From: Clytia hemisphaerica
Taxonomy: Eukaryota > Cnidaria > Hydrozoa > Leptothecata > Clytiidae
DNA: 64,000 nucleotides
Assembly: GCA_902728285.1 (NCBI GenBank)
Contig: CACVBU010000271.1
Span: forward strand, 575,371 to 639,370
Direction: 5' to 3'
The notes below the pieces were generated by a model. The model was not told the origin of the DNA. It saw nothing but the letters and a program-made list of their open reading frames with translations, and did no database searches. Shown piece after piece: positions 1-11,621 of this stretch. How positions within the stretch are numbered: position 1 is the first letter of the stretch; each line of letters starts with the position of its first letter. The position numbers were made by a program, and so were the translations under genes.

Positions 1-496
1 ATCAAAAAATGAACGTTACCTATTTGGGGAAAATTGGAAAAAGTGGAAAATTTCTGAATTTCAGTCACACACAAGTTAAGATTCAAGGTCACTTTTTTCT
101 CAAATTTTGGAGAAAAAAAAAACACGTCCCACGTAGGGTCCATTTTTCGATCCTCAGTGGAAGACCCCCGTTGATCGACAAGGGTATTCAATTCAATTCA
201 AAGTAATTTAATATAAAGTAGTGCCCCCCGACTGGGTGACGTCGAAAGTCACTGAATCGAAACTGAAGGAAACAAAACCCTGAATAAATTTCATAAATAA
301 AGAACAAAACAATTTTTTTTTTCGTTTAAAAAACCCTATAACCTATTTTTATATAAACCGTAAGTTTCTCTTATATAAATTCTAAACATTGTACAACGTG
401 AGCGAAAAAAAAAGAAACGGGGAAATTTTGTTAATTATAATAATCACAAGAAAAATAATCCATGAAAAATAATCCCTAGAAAATTGATAATATACA
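1..496. other. No gene seen
   Basis: AT-rich sequence left of a piggyBac-like MITE. The open frames here are short and compositionally random. I see no splice sites, hairpins or repeats worth naming. Confidence 0.5.
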
Positions 497-500
497 TTAA

Positions 501-1113
501 CCCTTTAAGTGCCGATGTCGTATATATACGACATGGGCTATATAGGAGGGCGAAGCCCTCCTGTAATGCCCAGTTTGAGTTAGAAATCGTTATTTTTGGT
601 CGAACTCGTAGGAATTAGATTGTCCTTTATGGTCAAGCAAAAAGAATTTCAAAAATGAGTCTTTCCAGCGAGATTTTAAGCAAAAAAGTCAAAAAAATGC
701 AAAAAATTGACAAAAATTCACTTTTTTGAGATTCTGACCGTTTTTTGACTATTTTTGGTCAACGAGTGATCCAAGAACCTCCAAATTTGGCCCTGTTTTA
801 CTTTATTCTGTCTTCTAGTGAATTGATTTGAAGTTTTACCACTGGGCACCTTTCCATCAGTTCAGTCAGGTCCGCGCAGCGGACCTGACTGCTTTAATTC
901 CCCTAACGTACCCCCCCTTGGCCGCCGCCCACCACGCCCTTCCTCAATCGGGCGGCGCCGAAGGCGCCCAAAAGAAAGAGGAGACTCTAAGCTATCCAAC
1001 GAGCTATATACGAGCTTCTAATTCTTTCTAGATCAGGAGATATAAGCCCTTAAAGTTTGAACTAGCGATTTTTAAAAAAAAACTTAGAAAAAAAGACCCT
1101 GGCACTCAAAGGG
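501..1113. mobile_element. piggyBac-like MITE with TTAA target duplication
   Basis: The 613 bp element is flanked on both sides by TTAA (497-500 and 1114-1117). Its ends are an imperfect inverted repeat: CCCTTTAAGTGCC at the left and GGCACTCAAAGGG at the right. TTAA duplication with a CCC terminus is the mark of piggyBac-type transposition. There is no transposase, so it is non-autonomous. Inside are a perfect 12 bp-arm hairpin at 863-891 (arm CAGTCAGGTCCG), a GGAGGGCGAAGCCCTCC hairpin near 545, and an unusually GC-rich patch at 900-970. Open frames within it are not genes. Confidence 0.8.
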
Positions 1114-1203
1114 TTAAACAAGTTGCGTTGAAATTCTTACTGCGTAGACATTTTCTAGGTTGTTCTAGCTCTTTGGATGATTTTAACAACCATTTCTATT
1201 ACC

Positions 1204-1353
1204 TTATCGGGGAAAACTTCGTCGGGGAAAATTATTCGTCACTTGCTGGTTTTGGTAAACGCATTAAGGCCGGGGAAAATTTTCGTCGGGGAAAAATATT
1301 CGTCACTTGGCCGAAATTTCGTCACTTTTCCCCGACGAAGTTTTCCCCGATAA
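1204..1353. mobile_element. Short palindromic MITE
   Basis: A 150 bp element bounded by a near-perfect inverted repeat of about 28 bp. The left end begins TTATCGGGGAAAACTTCG and the right end finishes CGAAGTTTTCCCCGATAA. The motif CGGGGAAAA also recurs internally. It has no coding capacity, and I cannot assign a superfamily. Confidence 0.75.
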
Positions 1354-1687
1354 AATTGAAATGGAGAGTACAAAATATGCCCTTTTATACATTTTCATGA
1401 TACTTTGCAATAATGCAGCACTTTTGGAAGGTCGCTTGATTTTTATTAGAAAGTTGAGAATGACGTATGTAATCGTAGATAGAAATGGATAAGAGACGGA
1501 AATATCAGATACTAAATTTCGAAAGATCTGTATCAATTTTTTATCATATCACAACACTTTTCTCATTCGCAAAAAAGATTTTTCCGTCCCTTACGAATTC
1601 GCGGTTAGTAATATTTGTAATATCGTTAAAAAGAGTAAACATTACATTTTGAACCATTACCCTCTGATCCTTCATTGTCAACAGTAC

Positions 1688-1914
<227 letters not shown>

Positions 1915-1927
1915 TCAATAATTCCCG

Positions 1928-4900
1928 TTAATCTTCATCAACTTTTACTGTAAGAGTAACAGTACCGAAAGTTTGTTTAGTATTATTCGCTGGATTGATG
2001 TTGATTTGAGTTTTGTGTAATTCTGTTGATGACGTCGAATCCATTGAATCGCTTCTATCGATGTTCATTTTTGATGAATGCGAAGATCGTTCCGATGTAA
2101 ACGAAGCTGAAGGAGTTACGAACGATGAAGAATTCGATACCGAATCGTATGTGTTTCGACGAATCGATTTTCGTTGTAAAAGTTTATCGATTCGTACTCG
2201 AGCATCTTCGAATTGGTTTTCAAGATCGAGAATGCGACGTTTTTGTGATTGCGATTGATTACGAATACCAGTCTGAAGATGTAAATAAAAAACATTTAAT
2301 CTAATTTGTTTTTTCTGTTTCAACCGTCATAAAGTTAAGACATAACTATCATATTATTGATCACCTTGTAACCCAACTCATCTCAATCCATCCCATGGTC
2401 CCAATGACTCTGTGGAGTTTTTAAAATCTACCGGATGACTATGAATAAAATAAAACTTAACCGACTTTGATTTTGATAACTCACCGGTGTTTGAACTTTT
2501 AACTCTATTTTTATCGGGGCAGAGACAATTTTAAAATTCAGGCACTTAGCTCAAGCATTAGCAAGTCAAACTATAAAAATTGTATCTTTTTTAGTCTTGT
2601 CTTTAGTCAGTTTAAGCTTTTCCATCATTCATACACTCTAGTACTAAAATCGTTAAGAGAGGCCATACATAGCAAAGAAGAGCAAGAAAGAGACGCAACC
2701 GTTGATGTGACAATTCCGACAATTCCAGGCTAAATCACTCTGCTTTTGAGACAATATGCTGCACCCTCTTTCCCTTAATAAAATATTAAAATAAGTTTGT
2801 AGAAATCCAAGAGCAAGTTTAATTGAAAATATAGGCGTTCAATCGGTCTCACGGATAAACAAAACTAAACGGTATCCTCTCAACGTCGCCCCCGTGTGAT
2901 CCAAAAACTTCCAAAATTAGCCCTGCTTTACTTGATTCTGTCCTCTAGCTAATTAATTGAAGTTTTACTACTGGGCACCTTTCTATCATTCAGGCAGGTC
3001 TGCGCAGCAGGTCCTTCTAGATCCGGAGATATAAGCCTTTAAAGTTTGAACTAGCGATTTTCTTCAAAAAGCTTAGAAAAAAATGACCGCGGTACTTAAA
3101 GGGTTAAGGGATCAATCCAGTGAGAAAAGGTGGCACCCACGCCTTGGCTATTGAAAGAGGAGCCTTCGGGTGGCCTCCGTTTGCGGTCGTAGACTTACGT
3201 TTTAGCATTCTTTTAATATATTTTGTAATAAAATCTTTTTAACTTGCAAAGAAATTCTTTCAGAAATCCTCAAAAATCATTAAAAGGATTAAGGAGAAGG
3301 AATGTAATAGATCGGTTATAGATAAACAAAGGAAGCAAAAATAAATTCGGGTATGATAATTTAATCCACACAGATGATAACTGGATAATAAGGTAGATGG
3401 AAAAACTAAATCTTAAGAAGGAACCATAAAACACAACAAATTTGAGTTGAGAAGGAAATCTCTTTTTATCTAACTCTCTATTGAAGGCAATAAAATACAC
3501 TCTTTTTTATTTATAAGCATACGGAAAAATCGGGTCGAGGCTCAATATGCTTAGCAAAATTTCATTTTCAGCCTAAATTTATGCTTATTTATATGCGTAG
3601 ACTTGGTCTAAGAAAGCTCAAATAGCTTTAAAAGTAACCCTAAAAAAGTCAGCGTTTTAGAAAAGGTATGCTTAGCATTTATGCTTATTTTTTACCGAAT
3701 TTGAGCCAAAGTATGCTTATAAAAGGTATGCTTGTATATAAAAAAGAGAGTATGTAGGAGCTTGCATGGTTTCATTCTACTGATACAACAGACTTGGCGC
3801 CGTTAAAAAGGAAGTCGGCAGAAAAAAAAATTATTCAAATACAACCATTAGTTAGTATACTTTCAAAATGTTCGCGTTTTCTTTTCGCCCATTACACAAC
3901 CCTGTTATATACACAGTTAATGTCAGCCAAGGAAAACATTTTTGTCATTTTTGTTCGATGCAAGATAGTGGTATTGCAGAATCACGCGAAAAGAAACAAG
4001 CAACATGCTGAATGGACCTACCTTGATCAATATCAGATAAAAGTAGGTATTCTACATATTTTACTATTGGTATTGAGCAAACACAATAAGTTTTAGAACA
4101 ATGCAAAAACGTCTGATTTATTTTCTTTTATCATTGTGTAACTTGGTCGTCTTTTTTTGAAAATTTTATGACAAAAAAAAATTTTCCTTAGAAAAATTAC
4201 TTCAGCCACATTTTAAGGTACCTAGCACTCTATCTTTCTGACAAAAATCAGGAAAAACTAATGAAGCAATTTTGCACCAAGTCCAAAAAACCTTATTTTT
4301 AGGTAGTTTTTGGCCCAAATATACCCCAAATTTTTTTTTCAAAATCGGGCTCCGTCACTTATAGGCATTGCTTTTTTGTATCATTGTGCAAAAAATGAAA
4401 AAAAAATAAAATAAAAAGCCGATCCCGAGAAAAGCTGCTAACAGGAAAATGGTAAAACAGAATTTCCCCCCAAAAAGAAAATTCGTATTTTACGACAAAA
4501 AATATTTTCCGAGAAAAATTACTTAAGCCAAATTTTAGGGTACCCTGCACTCCATCTTTCTGCCAAAAATCAGGAAAAACTAATGAAGCAATTTTGCACC
4601 AAGTCCAAAAAAAGACCTTATTTTTAGGTAGTTTTTGGCCCAAATTTGCGAAAATCCGTATTTGACGACGAAAAAAAATTTTCCGAAAAAAATTACTTCA
4701 GCCACATTTTAGGATGCCTTGCACTCTATCTTTCTGCCAAAAATCAGGAAAAACTAATGAAGCAATTTTGCACAAAGTCCAAAAAACAAAAACCTTATTT
4801 TAGGTAGTTTTTGGCCCAAATTTGCCCCCAAAAATTTTTTTTCAAAAATCGGGCTCCGTCACTTTTCAGGCCTTGCTATTTTGTATCATTGTGCAAAAAA

Positions 4901-7900
4901 AAAAAAAAAATAATGAGCCAATCCCGAGAAAAGCTGCTAACAGGAAAATGGTAAAAGGGAATTTCCCCAAAAAAGCGAAAATCCGTATTTGACGACGAAA
5001 AAAAATTTTCCGAGAAAAATTACTTCAGCCACATTTTAGGGTGCCTTGCACTCTATCTTTCTGCCAAAAATCAGGAAAAACTGATGAAGCAATTTTGCAC
5101 AAAGTCCAAAAAACCTTATTTTTAGGTAGTTTTTGGCCCAAAATCCGTATTTGACGACGAAAAAAAAATTTTCCGAGAAAAATTACTTCAGCCACATTTT
5201 AGGGTACCTTGCACTCTATCTTTCTGCCAAAAATCAGGAAAAACTAATGAAGCAATTTTGCACAAAGTCCAAAAAACCTTATTTTTAGGTAGTTTTTGGC
5301 CCAAATTTGCCCCCCAAAAATTTTTTTCAAAAATCTTTTCAGGCATTGCCATTTTGTATCATTGTGCAAAAAATTAAAAAAAAACTAATGAGCCAATCCC
5401 GAGAAAAGCTTGTAACAGACGAACGGACAACGGTCAAATTAAAGGACCTCCCGGTAGGTCCAAAAAGTAACCTCAACATTCTATTGAAAAAATGTTAATC
5501 TTTAAAGCATTTTCAATTCGCCGAATTATTAGTATCAGAATTACTCCTCCGACCTGTGCTCAGGGGTGTGTCAGTCCTTAAAAATGAGGTACTTGAACTA
5601 CTTGAACACAGATTGAATTCATGATATTCATTACGAAAAGTTTTCTATGGAAAGACTCCGGTTTTTGCCAGAAATGATAAACTTTAAACAGCTTATCTCT
5701 AGCTTAAATTTGCAACTACTTGCAGAAATCGGGTGTTTTCAGTAGAAAATATTGCAGTATGAATATTACGAATGAAGACTTTGTTTGGATATAACAAGAC
5801 TACAAAGTGAAGCATCAAAAGTAAACTTGGACCAATCATAGGTTAATTAAAGGGTTTTGGTAATAAGTGCTGTCGCGTTTCAAAGGTACCATTTTGGACG
5901 ATTGGATATTGAGTTCAATTAAAACGAATGAGGGATATATGACAATTATTTTGATTATAGGCTACAGTCAATTTATTTCTCTTCCCTCCTCCCAACTTGA
6001 AAACATTCTAGGTTGATATTATTTTAACAAGTGAACTGGATTTGACTTTCATTAAGAAAAAATTTATACAAATTGCACTAAATGCATAATCAATGGCTGA
6101 ACCAAAAACTATGTATCATAGAGAAATTCAGTAAAATAATATCCCCAACGCCAGTATAAGGAGGATGTCTGGCAAAGAAAATGCAAAAGGAGAGCTTTGT
6201 ATACAATGCTATTTTCGGATACATTCTTAACTTTAGACCCTCGTCTTTCAGAAGCTGGTCCATTATCCAATGACCAAATAAGAAAGCACATAAACTGAAA
6301 CTAAAGAAAAGGATCCAAAAAACAAAACTCGATTATTTACCAGTATTGACTGCTCGTCATCGCGATTGTATTGCAGCAAAGCGAGCGGTGCTTGAACAAC
6401 TGCCATTATGAATTCCTCTTTCCAATGTAAAATAAAAACTTTTTTCTGGGTAAAAAGTCACAAAATAAATCAACCAACAAAAATGATAAGACGAATAGAC
6501 GTACAAGGAGGAATATCTCTCACTCCACCGCAAGTGGTTTCAAAAAGGGTTTAGTACTATTACTGTAAAACGATCGATTGAAATACCTCCTCCTCGACTT
6601 ACTATACGAACCAATCCAATGAATAGATTGTTTATACGTAGATTATATAAATGTCTTTTGTATTTTTAAAAAATTCTGTTTGTTGGTGTTACGTGTGGGA
6701 AAGAACTATTTTTCTTGACGTATAATTAGCTCTTATGATAAAGAATGCATATTACATTATGGTAAATGGACTGGTTTCTATCATTAAGAGATTTGAAAAT
6801 TTTGACCATATAAGGTGGTGTCTCTAGTCACATATGATAAATCATTTTCGTCTTTACTACGAGTCTTTCGTCACTTAAAACATTAGTGTCTGTATGGACA
6901 ACATGAATATCACAGCTCTTTTTGTAGGCACTTGAATTAGCCCCTGGTTTCCAAATTTTTTTCATATAAATCAAAATAAAGTAGGGAAAAACGATTTCAC
7001 TTTGTCTCTAGATGTAAATTATTAGACAGTTACTCTACTAAGAAAAAAACAGGTCTTTTTCTTGTCCCGAGCTTCTATATCCTTGATGTTCTTATAAATT
7101 TAGTCTTTGGTCATCAATTGACTTCGTGACACTGACTATCGTCTCAAAGTGTAAATCCGTAAAAATCTATGGATTGATTGAAATTGAACCCAAAATTCAA
7201 ACAAATTTATGTTAGATGACCAAAATTATTGGTCAATCATTGCAAAATGTTTGGTAACAAGTACAAATAAGGTTATTCGACACAAAACAATGACTCGGAT
7301 CTTTATTAGGAGAGCGATCTTTCTTGCTCAAATGTTGATTTAGTAGTATCCTTGTATTTGCTGAAGCATCGATATGTTTACCGACTGTATTGGTTAATTG
7401 TATTAGCAGGACTAAGAGAAATAGAGAAAAACTAGTAACATCTTATAGTCTAGTCTCTCCTTCATCGAGAATATGAGCCTGATGACACAGTAAAGCTATG
7501 ATACCGCTATAACACTAGCCAATGGAGTAATTGAAAAAACGAGCCTTGTTTTTCACAAAAGAAAATAATAACATCTTAGTCTAGTCTTTCCTTTGACAAG
7601 ACTAGGTATCTGATGACACAGTAAAGCTATGAACATTAACTAGGCTAAGCTCATGGTGCATCATAACATCAGCCAATGGAGTAATCGAAAAAACGAAGCC
7701 TTGTTTTTTTCCGATTACATAGAGCCTTCAGTATGCACTTAACGCCAACCCTAAATATCACAAAAAATCTGGGAAGAGTACTGTTATTTAAATCACATGG
7801 GGAAGAGTCAAACAGTAAAAAAAAAATACATTGAAATTTAGCAAAGTCTTTATGTTCGTTTGGACAAGATCTAGCTTAGAGGGCCTATAAAGTACCGTAT

Positions 7901-10900
7901 ATAAAAAGCCTTATAAGTTCTTATAGGATATTGAAAACCAAATGAATGTCCTAACCAATAGCTTCTGATTTTTTATGCAACAACTTTAACCCTTTGACAG
8001 ACACAACAAACGATATCAGAACGTCATAATTATCTAGAATCACTGAATGGAAACCAGCATTACTTAAAAGCTTAGGATTATCTGTTGTTATGGTAACAGA
8101 TTATCAGCAATGATGAAGAACAGACTATGATAAGATGAATCACACAAAGTCTATTGACTGACTCAAAAAAAAGTTTTGGGCATTTTGAAAACCTCTTACT
8201 TACTGACACCAAACAAAATCTTTCTTCAACTCAGAATTACTTTTAATGGGGAAGTTATCTCTGAAATTTTAGGAAATAACCTCAAAACCGAAAGGGGTAT
8301 TTTTTAATCACCCGATACTGTTGATGAAGTAGTTAATCACAAAAATGCTAAGACAAAAGCATCATTAGTCAGGGAAAAAGATTATCTAGGCTGATCTGGG
8401 AAGTAACACAAATAAATTAAGGCAGGCATTTAACTAAATAGGAATGAAACAAAGAAGAATGGAAAATTCATTTTTGGTCAGAATGAGCACATATTAGTGA
8501 CCCCTTCTTGTAGAGGACAATATGGCCTAGAACTAGGAGATAATCAAAGAGAATAGGCAGACAGTAGAGAAGATAGCCGTAATTTGTTCAGAAAATAGTT
8601 TTCTATATTAGCCGCAATGAAATATGTTGGGTTGGTAAGAGAGTGAAACCAACAGAAATTATAGGGTGATTGTTATGAGGCGATGTATTATTATTACGAA
8701 GGAGGAGAAAAGAATGCATGGAATTTTGATATGATTTTTTCATTTCATAAGTGCAACCACTTTTGATCATGATAAGATAGTATTTTCTCAGACAGACAAA
8801 TATTTTCTGTTTTTGGTACAATATCAAAGTAAAGTATAACTTTTTTTGACCATTCTTTGGATCAGCCTTGGACAACATTTTTATATACAATGAAAGACTT
8901 TTCGCTTAGAACACAAGATTCCACTTCCCGGATTAGGATTTCACTAAGACCATGTTCATCCGTTTTTCAATAACTGCCCATAAATTCTTTTTAAGCTACG
9001 GAGTGGAAAGTGGAATATTAGTGCGAGAAATGGAATTTTACCCAAAAACGGCGGTAGTAATAAGGGTAAAAAATAATAAGCTAGCCTCGAAATTTACCGT
9101 ACTGAAGAAAGATGAAGAGCCGAGTAGCAGAATCCACAACAAAATACTGCTTTATTAAGCGACTTTAAAAGTGGCATTAAAGTCATGAATGATAAAAGAC
9201 GAGGGTTTTATTTAGCTTGCAATGTCGCAAGTTAGTGAAGAAAAGGTTATTTACTGTATGCTAATCACAAGTGATAATTAGACTAAGTTATTTCTCGATA
9301 GATAAGCACTTGCGAATTAGACTAATCAATTTGCAGATTGATGAAATATGAGCGGTTGTATCGGCTTTAGCCATCAAAACTTGGATGATTGACTCTAATT
9401 GAATATTAATCTTACTAAGAAGTTGCAATGGGAAAGAACGATAAAAAGTCTTAATGTGAAACCTATTTGCTGATAAACGTAATGATGACTGAGACAGGGA
9501 TTCTCAAAGGAGAATCACGAACGATACTTTATAAAATCCACAAAGAATTAGCTATTCAAATAAAAAAAAACCAAGCGTTTCTTGTTTTGGTCATGAAGAG
9601 TTCAGTCCAATTTTACAGCAGCGAAAGAAAGCACCGTGGTTGGTTAAATTTAATATAGACAAAAATTTTTGTTTTCGAAAGTCTCCACTTGAGTTGAGAC
9701 TGCTAATTTGAGTTTGACATGGGATACAAACATTAGGAGAAAAACTTTGAAATATAATCGCACGATGGGTTATTTTTTCTTATTTGGCACGCCCTCAAAG
9801 AGAGCAATTAATCGCTAATTGCATCCTGTAGAGAGCAATTAATCGTTAATCACACTCTCCAATGCGTCGCCAATGTTTACAAAATTGATTTTAATGTTTT
9901 TCTTACATTTTTTTTGCATCGAACGTTTTAATTGCATTCGAAATTTATTTTGTGAGAAAGAAAATCAAAACAACACTAAAAGAAAGACATAAAGAGAAGA
10001 GAAAAAGATAAACTCTCAGTGTAATTTCTGTAATTTACTTTCCTAACTGGGAAAAAGTAGTGACAGTCATTGTGCGATTACATCGTAATCACATAACATC
10101 GTAATCACATAATAACTCGTACAATTCGAAAATTGCACTCGTGATTTTTTTGTTTCAAATTTTCCTCGTCCTTTCGGACTCGGAAAATTATATTCGAATT
10201 GCACTCGTTATCATGTGATTACATATACTAATTCACGATTAATCTAATTTTCAAGTTTCTGTTGAGGGAAATTTGCCATTTGTACTTTATTTCCTAGGTG
10301 TACTGAATCCTAAACTATTCAAAGGATTCTCTATCCACATTGGTATTTGTCTCCTTAACTTCATTCGAAATGTTTAAAGATCCAAGATCTTCTTACCAGC
10401 TCAGCGAGGCAAAATGGATGACTTACAAAAAACAAACCTACAGTTGACTCTCTCTAATTCGATCTTCAAGGGACCAAATATTTTATTCGACTTAGAGAAA
10501 TGTTCGAATTACAGAGAGTAATTTAAACCACTTTTCAGGTGAGAGGACCAATATTTTAGTTCGAATCACAGAATGATTGGAATAGCAGAGATATTCGAAT
10601 TAGAGAGAGTTGACTGTAAGACCAAAAAATCTCAATCCGGAAATGACATTTGAAAATAAAATAATTGGTATAACTTACAAATTCTGTTTTCATGTCATTA
10701 TAATCTTGTTGCATTCCACGAACTGTATTTTCGACATCCTCTAGGTCCAGTCCACCGACCGCTCTGCGGCTGCTTGTGGAGCCAAGATTGCGTGATCGGC
10801 GTCGTCCACGCTCCATAATTTCTTCACTATCCTCACCGCGAAGGTCAGTACTACTTGCGTACGGCGAGCCAACAGACGAATTACTACAACTATCTGCCAT
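1928..10900 (-). CDS. Unrecognised gene, three-exon model with coiled-coil C-terminus
   Basis: Proposed coding exons are 10900-10679, 6445-6341 and 2272-1928 (stop TAA). All junctions are phase 0 and total 672 nt, giving 223 residues. Exon 1 starts at ATG 10900, is rich in Ser, Gly and Arg, has an acidic and basic patch (EDSEEIMERGRRRSR), then a likely helix (residues 50-74), and ends at a strong GTAAGT donor. Exon 2 (35 aa, about residues 75-109) has a TTTTTACCCAG acceptor and reads KKVFILHWKEEF then a Leu/Ala-rich stretch. Exon 3 begins with a heptad-like charged helix (RILDLENQFEDARVRIDKLL), then a Ser/Thr-rich linker and an acidic end. I do not recognise the family. Exon 2 is the weakest link, and further small exons may lie in the 4 kb introns. 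The raised G+C of the exons against their surroundings supports coding. Confidence 0.5.
2895..3103. mobile_element. Truncated copy of the piggyBac-like MITE
   Basis: It matches the right third of the element at 501-1113, including the run from CTTCCAAAATTAGCCCTG to TTTGAACTAGCGATTTT, and ends at GGTACTTAAAGGG followed by TTAA (3104-3107). The left part is missing. It lies in an intron of the unrecognised minus-strand gene. Confidence 0.7.
3108..4180. other. Intronic stretch without a recognisable feature
   Basis: No exon or clear transposon is seen. A cluster of short related motifs (TATGCTTA, ATGCTTAT) lies at 3540-3735, followed by an AT-rich TGTATATAAAAA. The 100-codon plus-strand frame at 3794 starts at TTG, has no family resemblance and is probably chance. 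Confidence 0.4.
4184..5480. repeat. Array of about five diverged 150-180 bp units
   Basis: A unit containing TTACTTCAGCCACATTTTAG, then CTATCTTTCTGCCAAAAATC, then GAAGCAATTTTGCAC and TAGGTAGTTTTTGGCCC occurs near 4184, 4500, 4675, 5010 and 5165, with variable spacers. The right end carries a run resembling CAGACGAACGGACAA and a GGACCTCCCGGTAGGTCC hairpin. Related sequence recurs at 29104-29990 and, inverted, at 62790-63005, so this is a dispersed family that has amplified internally here. Confidence 0.8.
5481..7430. other. Intronic sequence around exon 2 of the unrecognised gene
   Basis: Apart from the proposed exon at 6341-6445, I see no repeat or element. An open plus-strand run near 6505-6665 ends at a TAA and has raised G+C, but lacks a convincing acceptor and also reads open on the other strand, so it is not called. 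Confidence 0.35.
7434..7707. repeat. Tandem duplication, two copies of about 130 bp
   Basis: Both copies carry AACATCTTA(T)AGTCTAGTCT, then TGATGACACAGTAAAGCTAT, then AGCCAATGGAGTAAT and AAAAAACGA(A)GCCTTGTTTTT. The second copy (from about 7567) has a small insertion around 7630-7660. It is intronic and no function is evident. Confidence 0.75.
7710..10438. other. Long intronic stretch, nothing firm
   Basis: The sequence is AT-rich and unique-looking, without a supportable exon. Around 9785-9855 the motif GAGAGCAATTAATCG occurs twice, and at 10085-10225 the words TAATCACAT and AATTGCACTCG recur. These may be remnants of an old element, but its ends cannot be set. Confidence 0.35.
10441..10616. 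mobile_element. Tc1/mariner-pogo-like MITE with TA target site
   Basis: A 176 bp element with inverted ends: CAGTTGACTCTCTCTAATTC at the left and its complement ending AGAGAGTTGACTG at the right. It is flanked by TA on both sides (10439-10440 and 10617-10618). A CAGTTGACTC start with TA duplication is typical of pogo/Tigger-type MITEs. It lies about 60 bp downstream of the exon 1 splice donor of the unrecognised minus-strand gene. A diverged relative may lie at 13780. Confidence 0.75.
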
Positions 10901-10904
10901 TATG

Positions 10905-11335
10905 GATTTTTTGTTTTCTCTCTCACTCAGAAAAAAAAAAGTTCAAAGATCTTATCGATTTACAATCAGATTTTTGTGTTTTGTGTGTTGTTATAATTTT
11001 TATATGATTTGTATTATTATTTTTGTGCTCTGTAAAAGATAAGAAACAAAAATAATCATATATGATGTGAGGGTCAAATTAAAGGGGTCAGGTTGCGTAA
11101 TCAGATACATTTTTTCTTCAAAAGACAATGTATACATTATTAGATACATATTTCTATATACAATATTACTTTTAAAATATGCACTGCCCTTTTTGTCATA
11201 AAACAATCGAATTTTGTGGACTGCGCATATAAAAAGTGCACTTATTCATAAACCAAAGTGTTTTCGAACATCATTTCGTCATCTCGCAAACCTAGTACTC
11301 CCAGGCCAAAATCTAGGGCAAAGCCCCCTCCTCGA
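10905..11335. other. Upstream region of the unrecognised gene
   Basis: This is the 5' side of the minus-strand start codon at 10900. It is AT-rich, and no core promoter motif can be named with confidence. Confidence 0.3.
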
Positions 11336-11338
11336 AAT

Positions 11339-11620
11339 AATGGGCTCTTTCAGAAAGTTTTTGTACATGGGGGTGGAGGATATATTGGATAATTTGTCCA
11401 GGGGGGGGGTAGTGAAAAATCTGCAATATTTGCCTTGTTTTGGGGACAAATTTGCTCTGTTTATTGGTAATTTTGAATGCCCGCAGAGTCAACTGATGCT
11501 TGTCCGGGGGTAAAATCTGTTGTCCAGGGGTTCAAAATTTACTATGTCCGGGGGTTAAATTTCCAAAAAACGTTATATCCTCCACCCCCAATATTCTTTT
11601 TTTTTCTGGAAAAGCCCAAT
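11339..11620. mobile_element. MITE family A, intact-looking copy
   Basis: Its ends form an imperfect inverted repeat of about 47 bp. The left starts AATGGGCTCTTTCAGAAA and runs to GGGGGTGGAGGATATA; the right is TATATCCTCCACCCCC running to TTTCTGGAAAAGCCCAAT. The middle holds several short G-rich motifs (GTCCAGGGG, GTCCGGGGG). A second, interrupted copy is at 57301-59661. It is non-autonomous and its superfamily is unknown. Confidence 0.75.
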
Positions 11621-11621
11621 G

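Noticed and set aside
828-1031. 67-codon frame with a GC-rich middle
   Set aside because: It lies inside the piggyBac-like MITE and has no start context or family.
3794-4096. 100-codon plus-strand frame with a basic start
   Set aside because: It starts at TTG, shows no family motif and runs into low-complexity sequence. A TGGCGCC just upstream recalls a retroviral primer site, but only 7 bases match.
6505-6665. Possible plus-strand exon beside exon 2 of the unknown gene
   Set aside because: Open on both strands, with no convincing acceptor and no family resemblance.
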